A stretch of DNA of 6,019 bases from Kiritimatiellia bacterium (GCA_017459225.1 JAFUDL010000305.1:1-6019); one strand, 5' to 3'; positions 1 to 6,019 are shown, counted from the stretch's first letter. The notes: a model not told the origin generated them from the letters alone. Translations and numbers: made by a program.

Positions 1-1
1 G

Positions 2-496
2 CCGTGGGTGAGTTTCCTCGGCAGCCAGGTGCGGTACGACGGCGAGACGCGCATCCGCAAGGAGTCGATCGAGAAGCACATCCGCTCGCTCGGACGCGAG
101 ACGGCAAGGGCGGTGCGGGAGCTGCAGGACGGAATTCTGGCCGACCAGCCGCGTCCCGTGATCAGGGAGTGGTTCGGACGGTTCCGCAACGGGCTGATCG
201 CGAAAGGCGTGGGCTATGTGACGGCGAAGGTGAAGGACTGCGACATGTGCTGGGCGGGGGCGTTTCCGAACGTGACGGACTGCGCCGAGACGAAGATGCA
301 GATGCGGCGGCTTGACCGCGTGCGGGAGGGGATGCTCGCGAAGGTGGCGTCGATGCTCCCAGCCCGGCATTTCATGACGGGCCATCGCTACAAGGGCAGG
401 CCGTTCAGCTACTTCGCGTTTCTGGAGAAGGCCGTGCGTCCCACGAACATGGCACGGCAGACGCAGATACACATTCTACCGTATTCTGAACTGTGA
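2..496 (+). CDS. Reverse transcriptase-like protein, C-terminal fragment (5' partial)
   Basis: The frame is open to the left edge, so this is the last ~164 residues of a longer protein. The GTG at 8 is probably an internal Val. The first visible residues, PWVSFLGSQVRYDG followed by TRIRKESIEKH, match the pattern I know from the end of the reverse transcriptase palm and start of the thumb (FLGxxVxxDGxxRIRKxSIxKH). They are followed by a helical, Arg/Lys-rich stretch. Numbering from the GTG, a segment around residues 78-112 (CDMCWAGAFPNVTD, then MRRLDRVR) and a GRPFSY motif near 130-135 resemble the C-terminal tails of some bacterial reverse transcriptases. The YxDD active site and all catalytic motifs would lie upstream and cannot be checked. 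I see no HNH endonuclease domain, which argues against a standard complete group II intron maturase. Retron, DGR, Abi-like or another class cannot be separated. Family recognition is from memory, with moderate confidence. Confidence 0.62.
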   Translation, partial: PWVSFLGSQVRYDGETRIRKESIEKHIRSLGRETARAVRELQDGILADQPRPVIREWFGRFRNGLIAKGVGYVTAKVKDCDMCWAGAFPNVTDCAETKMQMRRLDRVREGMLAKVASMLPARHFMTGHRYKGRPFSYFAFLEKAVRPTNMARQTQIHILPYSEL

Positions 497-531
497 GAAA
501 GGTGGGTAAGATTCAGGAAGGTGGTACGAGT

Positions 532-546
532 AGGAGGTGGAAAGGA
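532..546 (+). promoter_or_regulatory. Ribosome-binding region of the acidic mini-protein
   Basis: AGGAGGTGG (532-540) is followed by AAAGGA (541-546) ahead of the ATG at 556. The AAGGA core (542-546) has a normal 9-nt spacing. The stronger AGGAGG core (532-537) is 18 nt away, which is long. This purine-rich stretch is the main reason for preferring the ATG at 556 over the GTG at 493. Confidence 0.55.
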
Positions 547-555
547 AACACCAAA

Positions 556-684
556 ATGCAGAATGAGTTTGACAGCCCGGATGAATGGGACGAGGAGGAG
601 CCGTACTACGATTGGGACGATCCCGATTGGCGGGAGGATTGGGACGACGTGGACGTACCCGACGTCATCGAGCCTGGAGATTGA
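556..684 (+). CDS. Tiny acidic protein with three 9-residue W-D repeats
   Basis: This ORF encodes 42 residues, of which 13 are Asp and 7 Glu, with only one basic residue (Arg26), giving a net charge near -19. Four Trp, two Tyr and five Pro make up much of the rest. Trp11, Trp20 and Trp29 are exactly nine residues apart and each is followed by D(E/D). The DNA shows the same 27-nt period: GGGACGA recurs at 587, 614 and 641. No signal peptide, membrane segment or known domain is visible. It begins 59 nt after the reverse transcriptase-like stop on the same strand, so the two could share a transcript. An alternative GTG start at 493 overlaps that stop and would add a 21-residue basic head; the good ribosome-binding site makes 556 more likely. 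Extreme acidity with aromatic residues suggests binding to a basic surface or nucleic-acid mimicry, but that is inference. I do not recognise a family, and the ORF could be non-coding. Confidence 0.5.
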   Translation: MQNEFDSPDEWDEEEPYYDWDDPDWREDWDDVDVPDVIEPGD

Positions 685-720
685 CCCTCAGGCGATTTCT
701 CGGACGGTACGGTGGGTTGC

Positions 721-742
721 GCCGCCGAGACGGCGGCTTCCC
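721..742 (+). repeat. GC-rich palindromic repeat, copy 1
   Basis: The 22-nt unit has arms GCCGCC and GGCGGC around a GAGAC loop, followed by TTCCC. The stem extends to 7 bp with a 3-nt loop. It shares the pattern arm-RRGAY-arm-TYYCC with the two following copies. It lies between the convergent acidic ORF and pnp. Confidence 0.75.
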
Positions 743-750
743 CAGTTAGC

Positions 751-772
751 GCCGCCGGGACGGCGGCTCTCC
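751..772 (+). repeat. GC-rich palindromic repeat, copy 2
   Basis: This is a direct copy of the unit at 721-742, with loop GGGAC and tail TCTCC, starting 30 nt after the first copy. Its second arm plus tail (762-772) is also complementary to 777-787 in the inverted third copy. A competing 11-bp stem (one G-T pair) with loop ATAC is therefore possible. Confidence 0.75.
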
Positions 773-776
773 ATAC

Positions 777-799
777 GGGGAGCCGCCATCTTGGCGGCT
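777..799 (-). repeat. GC-rich palindromic repeat, copy 3 (inverted)
   Basis: Read on the minus strand, 798-777 gives the same 22-nt unit with loop AAGAT and tail TCCCC. It is therefore inverted relative to copies 1 and 2. The local hairpin is the strongest of the three: 781-799 forms an 8-bp stem with a 3-nt loop. It begins 7 nt past the pnp stop codon and could protect or help end the pnp transcript. However, neither side is followed by a clear T-tract, so it is not called an intrinsic terminator. Confidence 0.72.
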
Positions 800-805
800 A
801 TGTCC

Positions 806-2932
806 TTACGCCTGCTGCTGGGCGGCGGCGTCGGCCTCCTTCATCGCCTCGCGGCGGGAGAGCTTGATGCGGCCGCGGTCGTCCACGCTCAGGCACTTCA
901 CGAGCATCTTGTCGCCAACCTTGCAGACGGCCTCGACGTTCGGGACGCGCTTGTCGCTGAGCTCGGAGATGTGGCAGAGGCCGTCGATGCCGGGGAGAAT
1001 CTGCACGAACGCGCCGACCTCCTTGATGCCGGTGACGGTGCCCTCGTAGATCTTGCCGGGTTCGGCTTCCGCCGTCGCCGCCTGGACCTCCTTCTTGGCC
1101 GCCTCCATCATGTCGCCGAGCGTGGCGAAGATGGAGACGATGCCGAAGTCGCCCTCCTCCTCGATGTCGATCTGGGCGCCGGTGCGCTCGCAGATGCCGC
1201 GGATCGTCTCGCCGCCCTTGCCGATGAGCGCGCCGATCTTGTCCGCCGGGATCTTGATGACCTCCATGCGCGGCGCGTAGGGGCTGAGCTCGGCGCGCGG
1301 GGCGGGGATCACGCCTTCCATGAAGTCGATGATCTTCAACCGCGCGTCGTGGGCCGCCTTGATGGCGCCCTCCACGAGATCCCACGTGAGGCCGCGGAGC
1401 TTCAGGTCCACCTGGAAGCCCGTGATGCCCTTCTTCGTGCCGCCCACCTTGAAGTCCATGTCGCCGCAGTGGTCCTCGGCGCCGAGGATGTCGGTGACGA
1501 GCACTTTCTGCGACTGGTCGTCGTTGGTGAAGAGGCCGATCGAGATGCCGGCCACCGTGCGCTTGAGGGGCACGCCCGCGTCCATGAGGGCGAGGCAGCC
1601 GTTGCAGATGGACGCCATCGACGAGGAGCCGTTGGAGCCCATGATCTCGCTGACGACGCGGATCGAATACGGGAAGTCGTCCGGCAGCACCTCCGCGATG
1701 GAGCGCTCGGCGAGCGCGCCGTGGCCGATCTCGCGGCGGCCGGTGGAGCCGAGGCGGCCGACTTCGCCCGTGCAGTACGGCGGGAAGTTGTAGTGCAGCA
1801 TGAAGCGTTTCGAGAGGGGACCTCCCGTCACGCTGTCGAGCTCCTGCGCGTCCTTCTTCGTGCCGAGCGTGACCGTCGCGAACGACTGCGTCTCGCCGCG
1901 CGAGAAGATCGCCGAGCCGTGGACGCGCGGCAGCACACCAACCTGCGCGGCCAGAGGACGGATCTCGTGCTGGGCGCGTCCGTCGATGCGGAGGCCCTTC
2001 TCGAGCACGTTCTTGCGGACGGTCTCGATCTCGTGGGCGTCGACGAGGTGCACGAAGCCGACGGCGTCCACCTCGGGCCACTTCTCGCTCACCTTGGCGA
2101 GGAGGTCGTCCTTGATGGCCTTCACCTTGCCCTGGCGCTCGAGCTTGCCCTTGATGAGAAGCGCGGCGGCGAGGGCTTCGCCGCCCTCCTTGCGCATGAA
2201 GTCCATCTTGTCGGCAGGCTGCGGAACGTCCTTGATGTCCTTGTCGGGCTTGCCGAGCGCGCGGCGCATCTCGATCTGGACGTCGATGATCTTCTCGACT
2301 TCCTCGTGTGCGCGCTTGAGCGCGGCGATGAAGTCCTCGTCGCTGATCTCCGAGGCTGAGCCCTCCATCATGAGGAACTTGCCGCGCAGGCCCGCGTAGA
2401 GGAGGTCGATGTCGCTCTTCGCCTTCTGCTCGTGCGTGGGGTTGATCACCCACTCGCCGTCGATGCGGCCGATGCGCACGCAGCCAATGGGGCCCATGAA
2501 CGGGATGTCGCTGATGTGCAGCGCCGCAGATGAGGCGTTCACGGCGAGGAAGTCGGCCTCGCGCGTGCCGTCGCTCTGGATGAGCATCGAGTTGACCTGC
2601 ACGTCATTGTAGTATCCGTCGGGGAAGAGCGGACGGATCGGGCGGTCGCACATGCGGGCCGTGAGGATCTCCTTGGAGGTGGGCCTCGCCTCGCGCTTGA
2701 AGAAGCCGCCCGGGAACTTGCCGGCAGCATAGAACTTCTCGCGGTACTCGCACTGGAGCGGGAAGAAGTCGATGCCCTCGCGCGGCTCGTCAGTGTTCGT
2801 GACGGCGGTGAACACGGTCGTGTCGCCGTACGAGCATGTGACCGCGCCTGCGGCCTGCATCGCAAGAAGGCCCGTCTCGAAGACGAGGTCCTGCCCGGCG
2901 ATGTTGACTTTGAACTGCTTGGTGTTTTCCAT
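806..2932 (-). CDS. pnp: Polyribonucleotide nucleotidyltransferase (PNPase)
   Basis: This is the phosphorolytic 3'-to-5' exoribonuclease of bacterial RNA turnover, releasing nucleoside diphosphates in the cytoplasm. Its 708 residues match the usual ~700-residue length, and all expected domains are present in order: first RNase PH-like domain (~10-145) with GGFFKREARPTSKEIL and DRPIRPLFP (76-104); helical linker (~150-310); second RNase PH-like domain (~320-545) with GGPLSKRFMLHYNFPPYCTG (370-389); KH domain (~555-615) with IGALIGKGG (566-574); and S1 domain (~627-695) with GAFVQILPGIDGLCHISEL. The Mg-binding Asp487 and Asp493 and catalytic Lys495 in EDHCGDMDFK correspond to E. coli D486, D492 and K494. 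The neighbouring acidic position (E. coli D484) is Ala485 here. The C-terminal tail is short and Ala/Gln-rich. It follows rpsO by 12 nt, the classical operon. The ATG at 2932 has AGGGA 5 nt upstream and gives the expected N-terminus, so the gene looks intact. Confidence 0.98.
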   Translation of the reverse strand: MENTKQFKVNIAGQDLVFETGLLAMQAAGAVTCSYGDTTVFTAVTNTDEPREGIDFFPLQCEYREKFYAAGKFPGGFFKREARPTSKEILTARMCDRPIRPLFPDGYYNDVQVNSMLIQSDGTREADFLAVNASSAALHISDIPFMGPIGCVRIGRIDGEWVINPTHEQKAKSDIDLLYAGLRGKFLMMEGSASEISDEDFIAALKRAHEEVEKIIDVQIEMRRALGKPDKDIKDVPQPADKMDFMRKEGGEALAAALLIKGKLERQGKVKAIKDDLLAKVSEKWPEVDAVGFVHLVDAHEIETVRKNVLEKGLRIDGRAQHEIRPLAAQVGVLPRVHGSAIFSRGETQSFATVTLGTKKDAQELDSVTGGPLSKRFMLHYNFPPYCTGEVGRLGSTGRREIGHGALAERSIAEVLPDDFPYSIRVVSEIMGSNGSSSMASICNGCLALMDAGVPLKRTVAGISIGLFTNDDQSQKVLVTDILGAEDHCGDMDFKVGGTKKGITGFQVDLKLRGLTWDLVEGAIKAAHDARLKIIDFMEGVIPAPRAELSPYAPRMEVIKIPADKIGALIGKGGETIRGICERTGAQIDIEEEGDFGIVSIFATLGDMMEAAKKEVQAATAEAEPGKIYEGTVTGIKEVGAFVQILPGIDGLCHISELSDKRVPNVEAVCKVGDKMLVKCLSVDDRGRIKLSRREAMKEADAAAQQQA

Positions 2933-2937
2933 GAATT

Positions 2938-2942
2938 TCCCT
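2938..2942 (-). promoter_or_regulatory. Shine-Dalgarno site of pnp
   Basis: AGGGA on the minus strand lies 5 nt before the pnp ATG and just after the rpsO TAA, inside the 12-nt gap. The tight packing fits co-transcription and possibly coupled translation of rpsO and pnp. Confidence 0.6.
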
Positions 2943-2944
2943 AA

Positions 2945-3208
2945 TTAACGACGCAGGCCGAGCTTCGCGATGAGATCCTTGTACTTCGCCTCGTCCTCGC
3001 GCTTGAGGTAGTCGAGGAGCTTGCGGCGGTTGTTGACCATGCGCAGAAGACCGTAGCGGGAGCTGTGGTCCTGCTTGTTGGCCTTGAGGTGCTGCGTGAG
3101 AAGCTGGATTTTCTTCGTCAGCGTGGCGATCTGGACCTCGGAGGACCCAGTGTCGCGCTCGTGGCGCTGGAACTCGGAACGGATTGCGGCTTTGTCGATC
3201 TGGCTCAT
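2945..3208 (-). CDS. rpsO: 30S ribosomal protein uS15
   Basis: The protein has 87 residues, close to the usual 88-89, and carries the family signature almost throughout: DTGSSEVQIA (19-28), LTQHLK (37-42), KQDHSSRYGLL (45-55), RRKLLDYLKR (61-70) and the terminal LGLRR. uS15 binds the central-domain junction of 16S rRNA early in 30S assembly. The contact residues known in E. coli as H41, D48 and S51 are present as His40, Asp47 and Ser50. It is the first gene of the rpsO-pnp operon. A strong upstream promoter (3355-3383) and a ~140-nt leader precede it. The ribosome-binding site is weak by sequence (AGAAAG) and lies within a possible long helix, which fits the autoregulation by S15 known in several bacteria. 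The start at 3208 gives a full-length protein. Confidence 0.98.
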   Translation of the reverse strand: MSQIDKAAIRSEFQRHERDTGSSEVQIATLTKKIQLLTQHLKANKQDHSSRYGLLRMVNNRRKLLDYLKREDEAKYKDLIAKLGLRR

Positions 3209-3347
3209 TTTGTTCGAACTTTCTGTTGTTACTCTAGCCTGCGCCCATCCGACTCCGCCCGAGGCGTGCGTAGAGCAAGTTCGAACATCCGCAGGAACTG
3301 GCGGACGCCCGCAACGGGGAGAAATCTCCTAAGACGGTCGCAGGAAT
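3209..3347 (-). promoter_or_regulatory. rpsO leader with a helix over the start region (candidate S15 autoregulatory element)
   Basis: This is the untranslated leader from the predicted transcript start to the rpsO ATG. An 11-nt segment, TGTTCGAACTT (3287-3277 on the minus strand), is perfectly complementary to AAGTTCGAACA (3221-3211), which occupies positions -13 to -3 before the ATG. The helix can continue inward with GCTCTA (3276-3271) pairing with TAGAGT (3236-3231, one G-U), leaving a 9-nt one-sided bulge. Upstream are smaller hairpins, including GGAGA/TCTCC near the 5' end and a 5-bp TCCGC/GCGGA stem (3305-3301 with 3292-3288). Control of rpsO by S15 binding its own leader is established in other bacteria, with different structures in different lineages. 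That this leader does so is inference. Confidence 0.5.
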
Positions 3348-3354
3348 GGCGGAT

Positions 3355-3383
3355 AGTGTACTAAAAGCCGCCGCGAAAGTCAA
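3355..3383 (-). promoter_or_regulatory. Sigma70-type promoter of the rpsO-pnp operon
   Basis: On the minus strand, TTGACT (3383-3378) and TACACT (3360-3355) are separated by exactly 17 nt, close to the TTGACA/TATAAT consensus. Transcription would start near 3348-3346, about 140 nt before the rpsO ATG. The promoter sits 73 nt past the stop of the upstream gene, so the ribosomal operon need not depend on read-through. Confidence 0.72.
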
Positions 3384-3395
3384 TGGGTAAAATCG

Positions 3396-3410
3396 GAAAA
3401 ATGATTTTTC
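3396..3410 (-). promoter_or_regulatory. A/T-rich palindrome: UP-like element or weak terminator
   Basis: GAAAAATGATTTTTC is a perfect 15-nt A/T palindrome in otherwise GC-rich DNA, at about -48 to -62 relative to the predicted rpsO start. A- and T-tracts there resemble the UP element bound by the RNA polymerase alpha subunit at strong ribosomal promoters. It also lies 47 nt past the stop of the upstream gene, so it might help end that transcript, but its stem is weak for a terminator. The choice is inference. Confidence 0.35.
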
Positions 3411-3456
3411 GAGAACCACATACGCAAAATTATGCGCACAGATATGCTAGTTGACT

Positions 3457-6018
3457 TCAATGCGCGGCCTCGGCAACCTCCAGCACTCCGTCCGCCCCGG
3501 CAGGGACCTCCACAACGAGGGCGTGGCGATCTGGGATGTATTCAAACTTGGCGGGCGCACCGCCGAACTTGACTTCGCTCGGCTTCGCGACGCGCGTCAC
3601 CACGACCTTCGAAAGCGTCTGCGGCCACGCCGCAACGCGGCAGCGCAGCGCCCCATTCGCAGACTCCAGCGCTTCAACGTTTCCGGCCGCATGCACAAGC
3701 GCCGGCGCGCCGCCCTTACGCGGGAGAGCGCACAGCGAGTAGAACGGCACACCCACGTATTCGGCAAAGTTCTCCTGCACGGTGCCGGGATTGATTGGAA
3801 TCGGAAAACGCGTCTGCCGCTCGAGGTTCCACGAGTCGGGCAGAAGGCCCACAAAGCGCGGTTCGTCGCTCGTGTGGTTCTGCCGCGCGCCAGAGACCGT
3901 AATGCCGGCCGCGACCGTACGCCAGAACTCTCGCGCCTTGGCATTCGTCTCGATCCGCGCGAAGTCCCACAGCGCGGCGGAATACACAAGCCCGCACCAT
4001 TGCACCGGACGCCCTATCCAGTTCGGCGCCACCCAGTGCGTGGCGCCCATCACGGCGCATGTCGCGTACATTCCAACGGGATTAACGCCTTCGCCGAAGT
4101 CGAACGGCGGTGGCATCAAATACACCATCGAAAGGCCGCCGTACGCCCAGTGCCGCGCCTCGCGGCGATAGGCGGGATCGGGCTTGAGCATGTAGGCGAG
4201 CGTGTAGATCCGCACAAGGTGCGCCGAGGCCATGATGTCCGGCGTATGGAGCGGCATCTCCCACGGCTGTGCGCCGCGCGGCACGGTGCCGTGGTAAAGC
4301 GCCGTTGCCTTATCGACAATTGCGAGCGCCTTTGCAATCTCCGTTTCGTCGCCGCTCCAGACGGCGGCGGAGAGGAGTCCATCAAGCGCCATCGCAGTGT
4401 AGCCGTTGCAGTGGTCTGCGCCAAGCGTCTCGCCGAAGTCTGGCCTGCCTGGCTGCGGCTTCCAGACGCGTTTGCCGTTGGCAAGCGTGACGTTGGCGCT
4501 CTTCAGCTCCGCGTTCTTGCGCGCAAGCCACGCCGGCACGTTGCCCGCCACGAGCACTGGCGCAGGACGGCGAACGTGCGAAACTCCGGTGAATCCAACT
4601 TCGCCCTTCGGCACTGATTTGAGAACCTCGGCGGAGGTGGAACGAAGGCGCGCGGCAAGCGCCTTCTCGCCCTTCGGCTCGCGGTCGATCGCCGCCGCGA
4701 GATGCTGCATGAGAACGGGCGCGTCCGCTACGAGCGACGACTTGAAGTTCCCTCCGATGGCGTGCTTGAACTTCACGCCTTCGCGAATCGCCGAATCGAG
4801 CCAGCCGTGCGCGAGCTGCTCAAGCGCGGCGGCGGAGTCGATCTTGTCGGGCGGCGGCAGAGACATGGGAGACCCCGAGAAGCACTTCTCGAGCGCGTCG
4901 GCCACGCTCGCCCCCTTGCCTGCACGAAAGCCTATTCTGTGACGCACCTCGCGGAAAGGCACTGCCGCATACACGTCGAGCTCTGACTCTGCACGCGCCG
5001 GCCCCACTGCAGGCGCCCAGAACGCAAGCAGATGACCTCCGCTCTTGAAGAGACGGTCAGGCGTGTCGAACACCGTTGCGCACAACGACGGCCCCGCCTT
5101 CCGCGCCTTCTGCGCCTCTATCCACAGCGCAGCGAGCCAGCTGCCCTCGTTCGTGAAAACCGCCAGCGGCGCGCTCAGGCGGTACTCGGCCGGTATCATG
5201 CGGTTGTGCTCGTGCGTGCGGATTTCCTTCGTGTTGGACGACGGTTCGTCGTCGAGATACTCCACGCCCGCGAGCATCGCCTGGTGTTTGTGTCCGTTCG
5301 AGGCACGATCAACGAAAAGCGTGAGCGCCGGCACATGCAGCACCTTCGCCGGCTCGTCGTCGCCCTTGCACGGCCCTGCGACGACCTGCGTCTCCACAAG
5401 AAGCGATCCGTCGATCTTCGAGATCTCGAACCTCCGCCTGAGTACCCACCTGCGTCCATCGGCGTCAATAGCCTGCGCCTCGGTCGAGAGCGATCCGCCG
5501 TCCAGCACGGCAGTCATCTTCACATTCGACCAGTCAAGCGTACGCACCTTGCCCGCCTTGTCCACATAAACGAACGGCTCCTCCGGCAAGTTCTCCACCG
5601 CCTTGCCGCGCGCGATGAAACGGAATGCGCCGATGCGGCCGGGATCGTGGCGTAGTTCCCATCCCGCGCCCTTCACGACGAGCCGCGTGGAAGCCGGGAT
5701 CACAAGCGGCGCGGCCTGCTGCGGCGCATAGCTCCAGAGAGGAGCGCTGTATTCGATCGAGATCGTCTTCACGGTGTATTTGTCGGCTGAGCCCTGCGTT
5801 CCCGGGGGATCGAGGCGAAACCTGCATTCGCCGCGCATTGGGAACGGAACGCTGAGCTCCGTCTCGAATCTTGTGTACGGCGCCTTGCCTACGGGACGCA
5901 GTCGGCACGACCATTCCTCGTTGAAGCCGCGCTTCGCCGTGCAATAGAAAAGCTGCCAGGAGCGTTCGTTCGTCGTGGGCGCGCATGTCATTGCGAAGCG
6001 CGTGCGCTTAATGTTGGC
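3457..6018 (-). CDS. Uncharacterised large protein with probable six-hairpin glycosidase-like core (5' partial)
   Basis: The frame is open to the right edge, giving ~853 visible residues. The first ATG (5991) has no Shine-Dalgarno site and is preceded by in-frame sequence, and residues after it (SWQLFYCTAKRGFNEEW) look like mid-domain strands, so the true start is probably outside. Numbering from that Met: residues ~1-85 resemble a carbohydrate-binding-like beta domain (RFRLDPPG, ISIEYSAP); ~95-350 are beta-rich; ~385-745 are mostly helical with aromatic motifs typical of alpha/alpha toroids, such as DHCNGYTAMALDGLL (526-540), PRGAQPWEMPLHTPDIMASA (571-590), GATHWVAPNWIG (649-660), QWCGLVYSAALWDFAR (664-679) and INPGTVQENF (733-742); ~760-844 is a beta C-terminal domain. 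I recall similar hypothetical proteins from PVC-group bacteria. A polysaccharide-acting enzyme is plausible but no catalytic residues can be assigned. Any signal peptide is outside the window. Confidence 0.75.
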   Translation of the reverse strand, partial: ANIKRTRFAMTCAPTTNERSWQLFYCTAKRGFNEEWSCRLRPVGKAPYTRFETELSVPFPMRGECRFRLDPPGTQGSADKYTVKTISIEYSAPLWSYAPQQAAPLVIPASTRLVVKGAGWELRHDPGRIGAFRFIARGKAVENLPEEPFVYVDKAGKVRTLDWSNVKMTAVLDGGSLSTEAQAIDADGRRWVLRRRFEISKIDGSLLVETQVVAGPCKGDDEPAKVLHVPALTLFVDRASNGHKHQAMLAGVEYLDDEPSSNTKEIRTHEHNRMIPAEYRLSAPLAVFTNEGSWLAALWIEAQKARKAGPSLCATVFDTPDRLFKSGGHLLAFWAPAVGPARAESELDVYAAVPFREVRHRIGFRAGKGASVADALEKCFSGSPMSLPPPDKIDSAAALEQLAHGWLDSAIREGVKFKHAIGGNFKSSLVADAPVLMQHLAAAIDREPKGEKALAARLRSTSAEVLKSVPKGEVGFTGVSHVRRPAPVLVAGNVPAWLARKNAELKSANVTLANGKRVWKPQPGRPDFGETLGADHCNGYTAMALDGLLSAAVWSGDETEIAKALAIVDKATALYHGTVPRGAQPWEMPLHTPDIMASAHLVRIYTLAYMLKPDPAYRREARHWAYGGLSMVYLMPPPFDFGEGVNPVGMYATCAVMGATHWVAPNWIGRPVQWCGLVYSAALWDFARIETNAKAREFWRTVAAGITVSGARQNHTSDEPRFVGLLPDSWNLERQTRFPIPINPGTVQENFAEYVGVPFYSLCALPRKGGAPALVHAAGNVEALESANGALRCRVAAWPQTLSKVVVTRVAKPSEVKFGGAPAKFEYIPDRHALVVEVPAGADGVLEVAEAAH

Positions 6019-6019
6019 C

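Noticed and set aside
721..799. CRISPR array
   Set aside because: There are only three 22-nt units, one of them inverted, with gaps of 8 and 4 nt, and no cas genes are visible in the window.
685..805. DGR template repeat or retron msr/msd near the reverse transcriptase-like gene
   Set aside because: The stretch is GC-rich and made of short palindromes. There is no adenine-rich template-like segment and no matching variable repeat elsewhere in the window, and no retron-type priming-G structure is evident.
781..805. Intrinsic terminator for pnp
   Set aside because: The hairpin is strong, but neither strand shows a T-tract directly after it, so it is recorded only as a repeat that might stabilise or help end the transcript.
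521..2359. 612-residue open frame on the plus strand, opposite pnp
   Set aside because: It lies antisense to an intact pnp gene. Its composition (rich in Ala, Leu, Asp, Arg, His and Val, with no recognisable domain) is what the reverse complement of GC-rich coding sequence gives.
798..2453. 551-residue minus-strand frame inside pnp
   Set aside because: It is an out-of-frame reading of pnp, dominated by Arg, Gly, Pro and His, with no motif. The pnp frame carries every expected domain.
3234..3314. Possible leader peptide in the rpsO 5' region (TTG start, preceded by AGGAGA)
   Set aside because: The AGGAGA is part of a small hairpin, the start is a rare TTG, and the ~26-residue product (Arg/Ser/Cys/Gly-rich) has no feature suggesting attenuation. 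The overlapping helix explains the region better.
3451..4617. 388-residue plus-strand frame opposite the large uncharacterised gene
   Set aside because: It is Arg- and His-rich low-information sequence antisense to a frame with coherent conserved-looking motifs, so it is treated as a shadow of that gene.

Overview
The window is a GC-rich bacterial chromosomal segment. It holds one housekeeping operon, two genes cut by the window edges, and a tiny acidic ORF. The only firm anchors are rpsO (ribosomal protein uS15) and pnp (polynucleotide phosphorylase), which lie in the classical rpsO-pnp order on the minus strand. The organism cannot be named from the sequence. The large six-hairpin-glycosidase-like protein and the GC-rich palindromic intergenic repeats remind me of Kiritimatiellota, Lentisphaerae and other PVC-group gut or environmental bacteria. 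That is an impression from memory, not a demonstrated assignment.

Layout. On the plus strand, positions 2-496 encode the C-terminal end of what looks like a reverse transcriptase; its catalytic domain lies outside the window. Next comes a small gene (556-684) for a 42-residue, extremely acidic protein built from three 9-residue WD-type repeats. A short intergenic region (685-805) separates these from the convergent pnp gene. It holds three copies of a 22-nt GC-rich palindromic unit, two direct and one inverted. On the minus strand, pnp (806-2932) lies 12 nt downstream of rpsO (2945-3208). A well-formed sigma70-type promoter (3355-3383) drives rpsO from roughly 140 nt upstream. The leader between them can form a long helix covering the expected ribosome-binding site of rpsO. 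Upstream, also on the minus strand, is a long gene (3457 to the window edge) for an uncharacterised protein with a beta-rich N-terminal half, a probable alpha/alpha-toroid core and a beta C-terminal domain. Its start probably lies beyond the window.

How the parts relate. rpsO and pnp are almost certainly co-transcribed: uS15 assembles into the 30S subunit and PNPase degrades RNA 3'-to-5'. The rpsO leader is the natural place for feedback control by S15. The palindromes at the end of pnp could act as 3'-end stabilisers or as a barrier between convergent transcripts, but neither arm is followed by a good T-tract. The reverse transcriptase and the acidic mini-protein may form one transcription unit (59 nt apart, same strand). 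This is the least conventional part of the window, but most of the enzyme is missing, so its class cannot be decided here.
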